A stretch of 64,000 nucleotides of DNA from Aequorivita aquimaris (GCF_001573155.1 NZ_JRWG01000005.1:1-64000), one strand, 5' to 3'. Counted from the first letter of the stretch, positions 15,906 through 23,348 are shown. Notes: generated from the sequence alone by a model not told the origin. Made by a program: numbers and translations.

Positions 15906-16700
15906 TTATAATCGGGTAAACAACAAAATGGTCGTAACCAAAGCCGTTGTAATGGAAATGATAGTTGTGAATGATTGCAGTCCAGTGGTACCCGTACCCA
16001 ACGATTTTTGCGGCAGTGGGTTAATCAAAATTAGGTCGTTCGGTTTTACGTAATAATACGGCGAATTCATTGCATCAAGTTTTGTAAGGTCTATGTGGTG
16101 TACCTTCTGCCCTGCCGGATATTGGCGGATAATTACTACATCGGTCCTATCGCCCGTAAGGGTGATATCGCCACTGTTGGCGATGGCTTCCATAATGCTT
16201 ACTTGGTCGCGATAGATAATTTTTGACCCAGGGCTGCCTATTTCACCATTGATAGTGTAACGAATACCCGCCAATTTTACAGTAACAAAAACATTTGCCT
16301 CGGCCTTAAAATAATCCCTTAACAGAATTTCCTCCAAGCGTTCGCGGACCTCATCAACAGTATATCCCAAAACGTTCATCTCGCCTAAACTCGGAATGCG
16401 GATATTACCGTGGTCGTCCACCACAAAACCGTCGTAATACAGTCTTTCCTCACCTGTAGCGTTGGGATTGGCATCGCTTATCGGATTAAAGATACCAACT
16501 GTTTCCTGGTCCAAAGCCTTTACCCGGATACTCAAGAGATCATTTATTTGAAGTCTATAGGGTTCCTGTCTTTTTCGCAAAAGTGCCAAAGTATCGGTAC
16601 TACTGGTGTTTTCCTGCAAATAGGTAAGCTGTTTTGTTGTTACACAGGAAGTAGCGCACAGAGCGAAAATTAAAAATAGCAATACATACGTAAGCTTCAT
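15906..16700 (-). CDS. Polysaccharide export outer-membrane lipoprotein (Wza-like)
   Basis: This 264-aa export protein has a lipoprotein signal (MKLTYVLLFLIFALCATSC, lipid-modified Cys 19). The poly-export domain (about 45-140) contains YRLQINDLLSIRV, and an SLBB-type segment follows (RYTINGEIGSPGSKI, about 150). The last 25 residues are hydrophobic (FTTIISITTALVTTILL) and match the position of the Wza C-terminal helix that crosses the outer membrane. It should form the export pore that works with the downstream Wzc-like kinase. A TATATTTG -7 element lies 23 bp upstream of the start. It is the first gene of the polysaccharide locus. Confidence 0.9.
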   Translation of the reverse strand: MKLTYVLLFLIFALCATSCVTTKQLTYLQENTSSTDTLALLRKRQEPYRLQINDLLSIRVKALDQETVGIFNPISDANPNATGEERLYYDGFVVDDHGNIRIPSLGEMNVLGYTVDEVRERLEEILLRDYFKAEANVFVTVKLAGIRYTINGEIGSPGSKIIYRDQVSIMEAIANSGDITLTGDRTDVVIIRQYPAGQKVHHIDLTKLDAMNSPYYYVKPNDLILINPLPQKSLGTGTTGLQSFTTIISITTALVTTILLFTRL

Positions 16701-16722
16701 AAAAGATAGGGTTGTTAACGGA

Positions 16723-16730
16723 CAAATATA
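16723..16730 (-). promoter_or_regulatory. Promoter -7 element of the Wza-Wzc unit
   Basis: TATATTTG on the minus strand fits TAnnTTTG. At the -33 position the sequence is TTC instead of TTG, so the match is partial. Confidence 0.5.
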
Positions 16731-16913
16731 AAGTAACGCATTTAATAATGAAACATTTTTTCAGAAAGGAACATTTTCAGAAAATTGTTGTTGAAATTAA
16801 ATGTCCAACAGCATTAAATCAAACTATAACCCCTGTAAGCTATTAAACGCGGAGTTCTATTTCTTAGAAATAAAAAACTTATTTTTGAAGAGTTTACTAT
16901 AATAATCATACCG

Positions 16914-17348
16914 ATGAAATATTCCGTATCAATTACCATAGACAAACCCGTGGATGAGGTTATTGCTCTTTTTGACAATGTTGACAATATGAAAAAGTGG
17001 ATGGAAGGCCTTGAAAGTATTGAACATATAAGCGGAACGCCCGGGGAAGTAGGCGCAAAATCGCGAATGGAATTCAAGATGGGAAAGCGGGAAATTGAAA
17101 TGATAGAAACCATAACCGCCAAAAATCTACCCGAAGAATTTACAACAACCTATGAGGCCAAAGGGGTTTTCAATATTGTAAAAAACAGTTTTGAACCATT
17201 GCCAGACAATAAAACCAAGTATAGCACCGAACAGGAATTTCAGTTTAAGGGCTTTATGAAATTGATTGGTCTGTTGATGCCCGGCGCTTTTAAAAAGCAA
17301 TCGATGAAATATTTAAAGGATTTTAAAACCTTTGTGGAAAGCCAATAA
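16914..17348 (+). CDS. SRPBCC-family protein (polyketide cyclase/START-like)
   Basis: This 144-aa single-domain protein has the helix-grip fold. The N-terminus YSVSITIDKPVDEVIALFDN and the following MKKWMEGLESIEHISGTPGEVGAKSRM form the usual first strand and helices, and the C-terminal helix (FKKQSMKYLKDFKTFVESQ) closes the cavity. Such proteins bind hydrophobic ligands; no catalytic residues can be assigned. The ATG at 16914 lies right at the family N-terminus. The next gene starts 3 bp after its stop, so the two are probably co-expressed. Confidence 0.75.
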   Translation: MKYSVSITIDKPVDEVIALFDNVDNMKKWMEGLESIEHISGTPGEVGAKSRMEFKMGKREIEMIETITAKNLPEEFTTTYEAKGVFNIVKNSFEPLPDNKTKYSTEQEFQFKGFMKLIGLLMPGAFKKQSMKYLKDFKTFVESQ

Positions 17349-17351
17349 TTA

Positions 17352-17873
17352 GTGAGTATGGGCAAAGAAAAGTTGATTAAAAGATTGCGTTGGTACTACC
17401 CTTTGGAGAAGTTCCACGCTTTTTTCACATTTCCATTGTTAGCCATCTATTTTTTAACACTACATCCCTTTTTAAAAAGTATCTGGTTTCTGTATGGCAT
17501 ACTGGTGTGTATTTTTATTCTTTATCAAGGCCAAAAGTATTGGCAGCTCAAGTTATGGCAGATGGAAGGGAAGCCGTTTTCACAAGTGAAAAATTTAAAA
17601 TTCTTTAAAAAGGCAAAACGCATTAATTTCCTTTTGATAATGGGCATGCCTGTTATTTTAGTTGTCCAGTTATTAATTGTGAACTGGAATGAGTCTGATA
17701 TGGATATTGTATTGTGGTCTTTTGCGGCAAACCTTTTCGCCGTTTTGGAGTACATAAATTACTATCACAAGCAATTAATGGTTGATAACACTTCAGATTT
17801 AGCATATATTCTTCGGAATAAAAGGTTGAAAACCGCCAGTTTGGCGAAGGATTTAAAGGAGAATCGTTTTTAA
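17352..17873 (+). CDS. Hypothetical inner-membrane protein
   Basis: This protein of 171-173 aa has four hydrophobic segments (about 23-40, 44-60, 92-110 and 120-137) and a basic C-terminus. No family was recognised with confidence. The start is either GTG at 17352 or ATG at 17358; the ATG gives MGKEKLIKRLRWYYPLEKF and is as plausible. It follows the SRPBCC gene by 3 bp and shares its transcript. Confidence 0.6.
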   Translation: MSMGKEKLIKRLRWYYPLEKFHAFFTFPLLAIYFLTLHPFLKSIWFLYGILVCIFILYQGQKYWQLKLWQMEGKPFSQVKNLKFFKKAKRINFLLIMGMPVILVVQLLIVNWNESDMDIVLWSFAANLFAVLEYINYYHKQLMVDNTSDLAYILRNKRLKTASLAKDLKENRF

Positions 17874-17926
17874 AAATTGTTATCCAACAAATTCTTCATT
17901 CCCTGTCAATCATTAAACATTTGCAG

Positions 17927-17934
17927 TACTTTTG
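17927..17934 (+). promoter_or_regulatory. Promoter -7 element of the ABC-F gene
   Basis: TACTTTTG matches TAnnTTTG, 15 bp upstream of the GTG start. No TTG is seen at -33. The same octamer occurs before DUF2795, GT2 (35981) and grpE. Confidence 0.5.
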
Positions 17935-17949
17935 CCGAAAATATAAACC

Positions 17950-19821
17950 GTGAACTACCTTTCAGTAGAAAATATCTCAAAGTCCTTCGGGATGCGGGTT
18001 TTGTTTGAAAATATTTCCTTTGGAATAAACGAAGGGCAAAAAATAGGTTTCGTAGCCAAAAACGGCACCGGAAAAACTTCGCTGTTGAATATCATTGCCG
18101 GAAACGACAAGGCCGATACCGGAAATGTCGTATTCCGAAAAGGCTTAAAAATTGCGTATCTACCTCAAGAACCGGATTTGGATCCGAAATTAACGGTAGA
18201 ACAAACCATTTTTTCTTCAGACAATCCCATTCTAAAAATAATCGAGAATTACGAGCACGCAATCGAAAACCCTGACGATTCCGAAGCATACCAAAAAGCC
18301 TTTGACGCTATGGATGCGCATCACGCTTGGGATTTTGAGACTCGCTATAAACAGATTCTTTTTAAACTGAAACTTGAAGACTTGCACGCCAAAGTGGGCA
18401 ACCTCAGTGGCGGGCAGAAAAAACGTCTCGCCTTGGCCAATGCGTTGCTCACAACCCCAGATTTGCTGATCATGGACGAGCCCACCAACCACTTAGACTT
18501 GGAAATGATAGAATGGCTGGAAAATCTATTTGCCAAGGAAAATTTCACGCTGTTTATGGTTACGCACGACCGTTATTTTTTGGAGCGGGTTTGTAATGAA
18601 ATTGTGGAATTGGACGAAGGTACGCTTTACAGCTATAAGGGCAATTACAGCTATTACCTCGAAAAGCGTGAGGCTAGAATAGAAAACGAAGCCACCGAAA
18701 CGGGAAAGGCGAAGCAACTTTTCAAAAAAGAATTGGAGTGGATGCGCCGCCAACCTAAGGCACGGACCACAAAAAGCAAAAGCCGGATTGACGATTTCCA
18801 CGAAATAAAAGCACGCGCCAGCAAACGTCGCAACGACCACCAAGTGCAACTGGAACTGAATATGGAGCGCATGGGCACCAAGGTGGTGGAGCTTCACAAC
18901 GTTTCAAAATCGTTTGGCGATAAAAAAATGCTGGAGAAGTTTGAATACAATTTCAACCGTGGTGAACGTGTAGGGATTATCGGGAAAAACGGAACCGGGA
19001 AATCTACTTTTTTAAATATTCTCACAGGAGCATTAAAACCCGATTCGGGGAAAGTAGTTGTGGGCGAAACTGTGCAATTTGGTTACTATACCCAAGCCGG
19101 GATCAACATAAAGGAAGGCCAAAAAGTAATTGATGTGATCCGCGAATACGGCGATTATATTCCGTTGAAAAAGGGAAGGCAGATTTCTGCCTCACAGCTT
19201 TTGGAACGTTTTCTTTTCGACCCAAAAAAACAATATGATTTTGTGGAAAAACTGAGCGGGGGTGAACGTAAACGCCTTTATTTATGCACGGTTTTAATCA
19301 AAAATCCCAACTTTTTGATACTCGATGAGCCTACCAACGATCTGGATATTATAACCTTAAATGTTTTGGAAAGTTTTCTTTTGGATTTTCCAGGCTGCCT
19401 TTTGGTAGTTAGCCACGACCGGTATTTTATGGATAAAATTGTGGACCATCTTTTTGTTTTCAGAGGAAATGCCGAGGTTGAGGATTTCCCCGGAAATTAT
19501 ACAGATTTTAGAGTTTACGAAGACAGTAATATACAGGAAAAACGCGAGGCCAGCGAAGCAGCACCAAAGGTTAAAAAAGACTGGAAGCAGGATAGTACTC
19601 CTGCAAAACTGAGCTATAACGAGCAGAAGGAATATCAAAAACTGGAAAAGGAAATAGCCAATCTGGAAAAGGAGCGCGAAGAACTTCAAAATAAATTTGC
19701 CACGGAAAACTGGGACGGCGAAGAGATTGATAAGCAATCCATAAAACTACAGGAGATTATAGATACCATTGAAGCAAAGGAAGAACGTTGGTTTGAGCTT
19801 TCGGCGAAAATGGAGGGATAA
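17950..19821 (+). CDS. ABC-F family ATPase (Uup-like)
   Basis: This is a soluble protein of 623 aa with two ABC domains and no membrane segments. The first has FVAKNGTGKTSLL, LSGGQKKRLALANAL and LLIMDEPTNHLDLEM. The second has IIGKNGTGKSTFL, LSGGERKRLYLCTVL and FLILDEPTNDLDI. A charged C-terminal coiled coil (about 550-620) follows, as in Uup. ABC-F proteins act on ribosomes or, for Uup, also in DNA-related processes; which applies here cannot be told. The start is GTG at 17950, since the conserved NYLSVENISKSFG follows immediately and a promoter element lies just upstream. Confidence 0.92.
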   Translation: MNYLSVENISKSFGMRVLFENISFGINEGQKIGFVAKNGTGKTSLLNIIAGNDKADTGNVVFRKGLKIAYLPQEPDLDPKLTVEQTIFSSDNPILKIIENYEHAIENPDDSEAYQKAFDAMDAHHAWDFETRYKQILFKLKLEDLHAKVGNLSGGQKKRLALANALLTTPDLLIMDEPTNHLDLEMIEWLENLFAKENFTLFMVTHDRYFLERVCNEIVELDEGTLYSYKGNYSYYLEKREARIENEATETGKAKQLFKKELEWMRRQPKARTTKSKSRIDDFHEIKARASKRRNDHQVQLELNMERMGTKVVELHNVSKSFGDKKMLEKFEYNFNRGERVGIIGKNGTGKSTFLNILTGALKPDSGKVVVGETVQFGYYTQAGINIKEGQKVIDVIREYGDYIPLKKGRQISASQLLERFLFDPKKQYDFVEKLSGGERKRLYLCTVLIKNPNFLILDEPTNDLDIITLNVLESFLLDFPGCLLVVSHDRYFMDKIVDHLFVFRGNAEVEDFPGNYTDFRVYEDSNIQEKREASEAAPKVKKDWKQDSTPAKLSYNEQKEYQKLEKEIANLEKEREELQNKFATENWDGEEIDKQSIKLQEIIDTIEAKEERWFELSAKMEG

Positions 19822-19849
19822 TTTATTGTTTATTGTTATTATTTATTGA

Positions 19850-19905
19850 AAGCTCTGCGTTCTCTGAGCCTCTGCGGTGCTATTTCACCGCAAAAGCGCA
19901 AAGAG
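19850..19905. repeat. Degenerate 9-bp repeat with inverted CACCGC arms
   Basis: CTCTG recurs at 9-bp spacing and is followed by GCGGTG ... CACCGC, which can form a hairpin. The element lies just after the ABC-F stop codon. A TTTATTG-rich stretch precedes it (19823-19848). Confidence 0.5.
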
Positions 19906-19937
19906 AAGAAAAGAATTATATTTGAATTATGCTTCTA

Positions 19938-19986
19938 CACTTAACACTTAACACTTAACGCTTACCACTTAACGCTTAACGCCTAA
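19938..19986. repeat. Heptamer repeat (CACTTAA)7
   Basis: Seven consecutive 7-bp units: three CACTTAA, then CGCTTAC, CACTTAA, CGCTTAA and CGCCTAA. The array ends 16 bp before the GTG start of the methyltransferase gene. Confidence 0.95.
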
Positions 19987-20002
19987 CCATTAAATTCCCC
20001 CT

Positions 20003-20773
20003 GTGATCCACCAATCAAAAAGCTACATAAAATTCATCCGCCTTTCCAAAAACCGGCACGGCGTGCATTCGCCATTTGTATATGATTTGGTGACGAAGTG
20101 TTTTAATGACAAAAAAATATACCCCGAATACGAAATTCTGAAATCGCACCGAAAAGCCTTGCGAAGTGATTCTTCAATGGTAGAAATGAAAGATTTTGGC
20201 CAAGGCTCAAGGGTGTTTAAAGGCAATGCCCGCAAGGTTTCCGCAGTGGTAAAAAATGCCGGGATGAAAAAGAAACGGCAAAAACTGCTCTTCCGTTTGT
20301 CGAAATATTTTAAAAGTGAAACTGTTTTGGAATTGGGCACCTCTCTGGGTTTGGGAACGGTGGCCCTATCGCTTTCCAATGAGTTTTCCGCAATCCAGAC
20401 AGTGGAAGGTTGCCCAAATACCTTGCAAAAAGCGCAGGAATATTTTGAGAAATTCAACCTGCACAATATTCAGATACACCAAGAGCTTTTTAGTGAATTT
20501 TTAGAAAATACTTCAACACAATTTAATTTGATTTTTATTGACGGCGATCATAATGGCGAGCGAACATTGGGTTATTTCAATTCACTTTTAAATAAGGTAC
20601 ACAACGATTCCCTAATTATTTTTGACGATATTTATTGGAGCAAGGATATGACCGTTGCTTGGCAAAAAATAATTGCAAACGAAAAAGTAACGGTAAGCAT
20701 CGATACTTTTCAATGGGGATTGGTTTTTTTCAGAAAAGAGCAACCGAAACAGCATTTTGTGATAAGGATTTGA
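20003..20773 (+). CDS. Class I SAM-dependent O-methyltransferase-like protein
   Basis: This 256-aa methyltransferase has the SAM-binding motif I VLELGTSLGLGTVALSLS (about 110-127). Acidic motif LIFIDGDHNGERTLGYF (about 179-195) and IIFDDIYWSKDM (about 205-216) complete the Rossmann core, as in O-methyltransferases of the tRNA-uridine/catechol type. The substrate is unknown. The start is a GTG at 20003, because the conserved HQSKSYIKFIRLSKNRHGVHSPF segment starts at once and no ATG precedes it. A (CACTTAA)7 repeat sits just upstream. It is flanked by unrelated genes on the same strand. Confidence 0.82.
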   Translation: MIHQSKSYIKFIRLSKNRHGVHSPFVYDLVTKCFNDKKIYPEYEILKSHRKALRSDSSMVEMKDFGQGSRVFKGNARKVSAVVKNAGMKKKRQKLLFRLSKYFKSETVLELGTSLGLGTVALSLSNEFSAIQTVEGCPNTLQKAQEYFEKFNLHNIQIHQELFSEFLENTSTQFNLIFIDGDHNGERTLGYFNSLLNKVHNDSLIIFDDIYWSKDMTVAWQKIIANEKVTVSIDTFQWGLVFFRKEQPKQHFVIRI

Positions 20774-20779
20774 TGAATG

Positions 20780-20824
20780 GATACTATGGTTACTGTGGTT
20801 ACTGTAGATTCTATTGTTTATTGA
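20780..20824. repeat. Nonamer repeat (GATACTATG-like), 5 units
   Basis: Units are GATACTATG, GTTACTGTG, GTTACTGTA, GATTCTATT and GTTTATTGA, exactly 9 bp each. It starts 7 bp after the methyltransferase stop. The same unit types recur at 57497-57550. Confidence 0.8.
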
Positions 20825-20852
20825 ATATTTTGTAACACTACGTTTATCTTTG
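20821..20852 (+). promoter_or_regulatory. Promoter of the LolD/MacB-type ATPase gene
   Basis: TTG (20821-20823), a 21-bp spacer and TATCTTTG (20845-20852) fit the Bacteroidetes consensus. The start codon lies 60 bp downstream, past a hairpin. Confidence 0.6.
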
Positions 20853-20879
20853 CGTCTTACAAGCGATGATTAATTTAAA

Positions 20880-20910
20880 AAAAGTCCTCCTTTGGAGGAT
20901 TTAGGGGGCT
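20880..20910. repeat. Hairpin element in the leader of the ABC ATPase gene
   Basis: GTCCTCCTTTGGAGGATTTA and a following GGGGGC are a diverged copy of the C/G-rich hairpin family. TCCTCC pairs with GGAGGA. The element ends one base before the ATG, so a messenger from the promoter at 20821 would carry the hairpin directly before its start codon. Confidence 0.7.
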
Positions 20911-20911
20911 T

Positions 20912-21616
20912 ATGAGTTTAGTAATTAAAATCCGAAATATCACGAGAGACTTTCCACTTGGGAATGAAGTGGTTAAAGTTTTAAAGGGAATAGATCTGGA
21001 CATTGAGCGCGGCGAATACGTAGCGCTGATGGGGCCTTCCGGCTCGGGAAAATCTACATTGATGAATCTTTTGGGATGTTTGGATACGCCCACTTCCGGT
21101 AGTTATGAGCTAAACGGAAAGGACGTGAGCAATATGAGCGATGACGAATTGGCGGAAATAAGAAATAAGGAAATAGGGTTTGTATTTCAAACCTTTAACC
21201 TGTTGCCACGTACTACTGCGCTTGAAAATGTGGCGCTACCGATGGTTTATGCAGGTGCCTCAAAAAGCGAACGCACCGAACGCGCCAAAGAAGTTTTAAC
21301 AAATGTGGGACTAGCTGACCGAATGGACCATAAACCCAACCAACTTTCCGGTGGGCAGCGCCAACGGGTAGCAGTAGGAAGAGCTTTGGTAAATAAGCCT
21401 TCCATCATTTTGGCAGATGAGCCTACGGGGAATTTGGATTCAAAGACCTCGAAAGAAATAATGAATCTTTTTAATGAAATACACAAGGCTGGCAATACAG
21501 TGATTCTCGTTACCCACGAAGAGGATATTGCTGAAAATGCCCACAGAATTATTCGATTGCGGGATGGAATTGTGGAAAGTGATACTAAAAAAGTCGCGGT
21601 TGACAGTCGCAGTTGA
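20912..21616 (+). CDS. ABC transporter ATP-binding protein, LolD/MacB type
   Basis: This 234-aa ATPase belongs to the MacB/LolD/FtsE class. It has Walker [18 protein letters not shown] (about 39-55), Q-loop [10 protein letters not shown], signature [15 protein letters not shown] and Walker [13 protein letters not shown], with the switch His in LVTHEE. Such ATPases power MacB-like efflux or lipoprotein release, but no permease gene is adjacent, so the partner must be encoded elsewhere. The last codons run into a direct repeat of TTGACAGTCGCAG, which suggests that the 3' end was reshaped by a repeat. Confidence 0.9.
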   Translation: MSLVIKIRNITRDFPLGNEVVKVLKGIDLDIERGEYVALMGPSGSGKSTLMNLLGCLDTPTSGSYELNGKDVSNMSDDELAEIRNKEIGFVFQTFNLLPRTTALENVALPMVYAGASKSERTERAKEVLTNVGLADRMDHKPNQLSGGQRQRVAVGRALVNKPSIILADEPTGNLDSKTSKEIMNLFNEIHKAGNTVILVTHEEDIAENAHRIIRLRDGIVESDTKKVAVDSRS

Positions 21617-21630
21617 CAGTCGCAGTTTTC
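21598..21630. repeat. 13-bp direct repeat at the end of the ABC ATPase gene
   Basis: TTGACAGTCGCAG occurs twice in tandem, overlapping the last codons and the stop of the gene, and is preceded by a diverged GTCGCGG unit. Confidence 0.75.
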
Positions 21631-21680
21631 AGTAAAAATGTTTTAAAAGTGAATTCGTTAATTCGTATCATTATATTTCA

Positions 21681-21712
21681 ATCGTAAATCGTAAATCTGC
21701 AATCGTAAATTT
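21681..21712. repeat. Heptamer repeat (ATCGTAA)4
   Basis: Units ATCGTAA, ATCGTAA, ATCTGCA and ATCGTAA are exactly 7 bp each. The array ends 8 bp before the ATG of a small membrane-protein gene. Confidence 0.85.
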
Positions 21713-21719
21713 CTTGAAT

Positions 21720-21890
21720 ATGGAACTTTCGAACCCCATTGTTTTAATAATTGGCGGAATCCTGCTGCTAGCAATTCTCTATTTTTGGAACAAACGCAAT
21801 GCTTCAAGCCAAAAGGCGCGTCGTAATAGAAATTTCCGCAGTAGCTATTACGAGCGGAAAAAGGAACGGGAGAAGGACAATAATCAGTAA
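21720..21890 (+). CDS. Small single-pass membrane protein (56 aa)
   Basis: This short reading frame begins with ATG at 21720 and ends with TAA at 21888-21890. The product starts MELSNPIVLIIGGILLLAIL, a clear membrane segment, and continues with YFWNKRN and a strongly basic, Tyr- and Arg-rich tail (NFRSSYYERKKEREKD). That pattern of one helix with a positive cytoplasmic tail is typical of real small membrane proteins and unlikely by chance. Codon use matches the neighbours. No family was recognised. It lies between the ABC ATPase and the PduO-type gene on the same strand, with a heptamer repeat just upstream. Confidence 0.6.
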   Translation: MELSNPIVLIIGGILLLAILYFWNKRNASSQKARRNRNFRSSYYERKKEREKDNNQ

Positions 21891-22019
21891 ATCAGTACGC
21901 AGTAATTAGCATGCTCGTGATTTATTGTGTGCCCAGATTTTGAATTTTTCGTTTGTCAATTCTTATATTTTTTTCTTTGGGACTTTGCGGCTTTACGAGC
22001 ATTTTAAAACAGTTATTCG

Positions 22020-22027
22020 TAAATTTG
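22020..22027 (+). promoter_or_regulatory. Promoter -7 element of the PduO-type gene
   Basis: TAAATTTG matches TAnnTTTG, 40 bp upstream of the start. No TTG is visible at -33. A short tandem repeat lies between it and the start codon. Confidence 0.45.
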
Positions 22028-22031
22028 CAAA

Positions 22032-22066
22032 AACCTCATACCTCACCCCCTAAAACCTCAAACCTA
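22032..22066. repeat. Degenerate heptamer repeat (AACCTCA/AAACCTA)
   Basis: CCT recurs at 7, 7, 8 and 7-bp steps in units AACCTCA, TACCTCA, CCCCCTA, AAACCTC and AAACCTA. It ends one base before the ATG of the adenosyltransferase gene. Confidence 0.6.
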
Positions 22067-22067
22067 A

Positions 22068-22640
22068 ATGAAAATATATACTAAAACCGGCGATACAGGC
22101 ACCACTGCCCTTTTCGGCGGTACACGTGTTCCCAAGCACAACATCCGGATTGAAAGTTATGGCACCGTTGATGAACTAAACTCCTATTTGGGCTTGGTGC
22201 GCACCCAGGAAATTGACCCGCGCAGCAAAGAAATTTTGACACACATACAAGATAGATTATTTACACTAGGAGCCATTTTAGCGACAGACCCCGCAAAGGC
22301 CACGCTGAAAAGTGGAAAGGAACGGCTGAATATTCCAAAAATAACCGAGGAGAATATAACCCTCTTGGAAAATGAAATGGACCGAATGAACGATGCCCTG
22401 CCACCCATGACACATTTCATTTTGCCCGGCGGAAATACTACGGTGTCATATTGTCACATTGCCCGGACGGTCTGCCGCCGAGCCGAACGCCGCGCCACAC
22501 TACTAAATGAAAATGAACCCATTGACGAAATGGTCCTTAAGTATTTAAACCGACTATCTGACTACCTATTTGTGCTGGCACGGAAGTTGTCTAAAGACAC
22601 CAACGCTGAAGAGACACAATGGATACCTAAGAAGTTGTGA
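22068..22640 (+). CDS. Cob(I)alamin adenosyltransferase, PduO type
   Basis: This 190-aa enzyme converts cob(I)alamin and ATP to adenosylcobalamin. The N-terminal ATP-binding stretch (MKIYTKTGDTGTTALFGGTR) is the hallmark of the PduO family. The conserved RIESYGTVDELNSYLG and FILPGGNT with RTVCRRAERR and LNRLSDYLFVLAR follow in the right order, and the length is normal. Adenosylcobalamin is the cofactor of methylmalonyl-CoA mutase; the mutase chaperone MeaB is encoded 11 kb away. No cobalamin riboswitch was seen upstream. Confidence 0.92.
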   Translation: MKIYTKTGDTGTTALFGGTRVPKHNIRIESYGTVDELNSYLGLVRTQEIDPRSKEILTHIQDRLFTLGAILATDPAKATLKSGKERLNIPKITEENITLLENEMDRMNDALPPMTHFILPGGNTTVSYCHIARTVCRRAERRATLLNENEPIDEMVLKYLNRLSDYLFVLARKLSKDTNAEETQWIPKKL

Positions 22641-22784
22641 GTTGTCCTTTGTGAAAAATGACAAAACATATTGATTTTTAATATTTTCGCTAAATAACTT
22701 AGCTACAAACTAATTTTCAAATAACTCACAATCAATTAGTTAAAAACGTTCTTTAAAATAGTGCAGAAATAATTTGGATTTTTC

Positions 22785-22814
22785 TTGACTTTTTAATCTA
22801 AAAAATTACTTTTG
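22785..22814 (+). promoter_or_regulatory. Consensus Bacteroidetes promoter of the DUF2795 gene
   Basis: TTG (22785-22787), exactly 19 bp, then TACTTTTG (22807-22814): a full match to TTG-N19-TAnnTTTG. The ATG is 24 bp downstream. It is one of the two best promoters in the window. Confidence 0.8.
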
Positions 22815-22838
22815 CAGAAAATTAAAACCTAAAGTGCT

Positions 22839-23060
22839 ATGTACTGGACATTAGAATTGGCATCCTATTTAAGCGATGCGCCCTGGCCCGCAACCAAAGA
22901 CGAATTGATTGATTACGCGATCAGGACCGGTGCTCCACTGGAAGTAGTGGAAAACCTTCAGGCTATTGAAGACGAGGGAGACTCCTACGACTCTATTGAA
23001 GAGATTTGGGCAGACTACCCGACCGACGATGATTATCTTTGGAACGAAGATGAATATTAA
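22839..23060 (+). CDS. Small acidic DUF2795 family protein
   Basis: This 73-aa, very acidic protein starts MYWTLELASYLSDAPWPATK and ends in a string of Asp, Glu and Tyr. It matches a small conserved flavobacterial family listed under DUF2795. The helical middle (ELIDYAIRTGAPLEVVENLQ) contains the domain. No function is known. It has its own consensus promoter and its own terminator, so it is an independent, probably strongly expressed unit, and it lies just upstream of secA. Confidence 0.8.
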   Translation: MYWTLELASYLSDAPWPATKDELIDYAIRTGAPLEVVENLQAIEDEGDSYDSIEEIWADYPTDDDYLWNEDEY

Positions 23061-23096
23061 TCCCAAGATTTTGGGAAACAATTAAAAAATAATATA

Positions 23097-23126
23097 AAAA
23101 GTCTCTTTTAAGGGGCTTTTTTTTAT
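23097..23126 (+). terminator. Terminator after the DUF2795 gene
   Basis: AAAGTCTCTT pairs with AAGGGGCTTT, including G-T pairs, and a run of T follows. It lies 37 bp past the stop. Confidence 0.65.
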
Positions 23127-23148
23127 TTAAAAAGTATTGAAAAAGAAA

Positions 23149-23215
23149 ACCACCAATACACGAATTGTATAAATAATTATTCGTGTACCTGCCTGCCGGC
23201 AGGCAGGTTCGTGGT
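23149..23215. repeat. Dispersed inverted repeat carrying a 20-bp palindrome insertion
   Basis: The left arm ACCACCAATACACGAATT (23149-23166) and right arm ATTCGTGTA/TTCGTGGT match the perfect inverted repeat at 39577-39624. Here the right arm is split by CCTGCCTGCCGGCAGGCAGG (23188-23207), a perfect palindrome, with no base lost on either side. It lies in the leader of secA. Confidence 0.85.
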
Positions 23216-23348
23216 AAGAAAACATAAATAGTTCTTCGAGTTCCTATTGCTGAAAGGAAGCTTACGTTTCCAATGCTGCTCGAACGGACAAAAATTATAA
23301 ATTGACAAAATAGTGCTGCCCGGCAACACTTCAAAATAAATTTACATC

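Noticed and set aside
18526-18897. Antisense gene within the ABC-F gene
   Set aside because: Shadow frame of a strongly conserved coding sequence, with no domain or promoter.
21891-22067. Cobalamin riboswitch before the PduO-type gene
   Set aside because: No B12-box-like sequence or suitable structured leader is visible; the stretch is a promoter element and a short tandem repeat.
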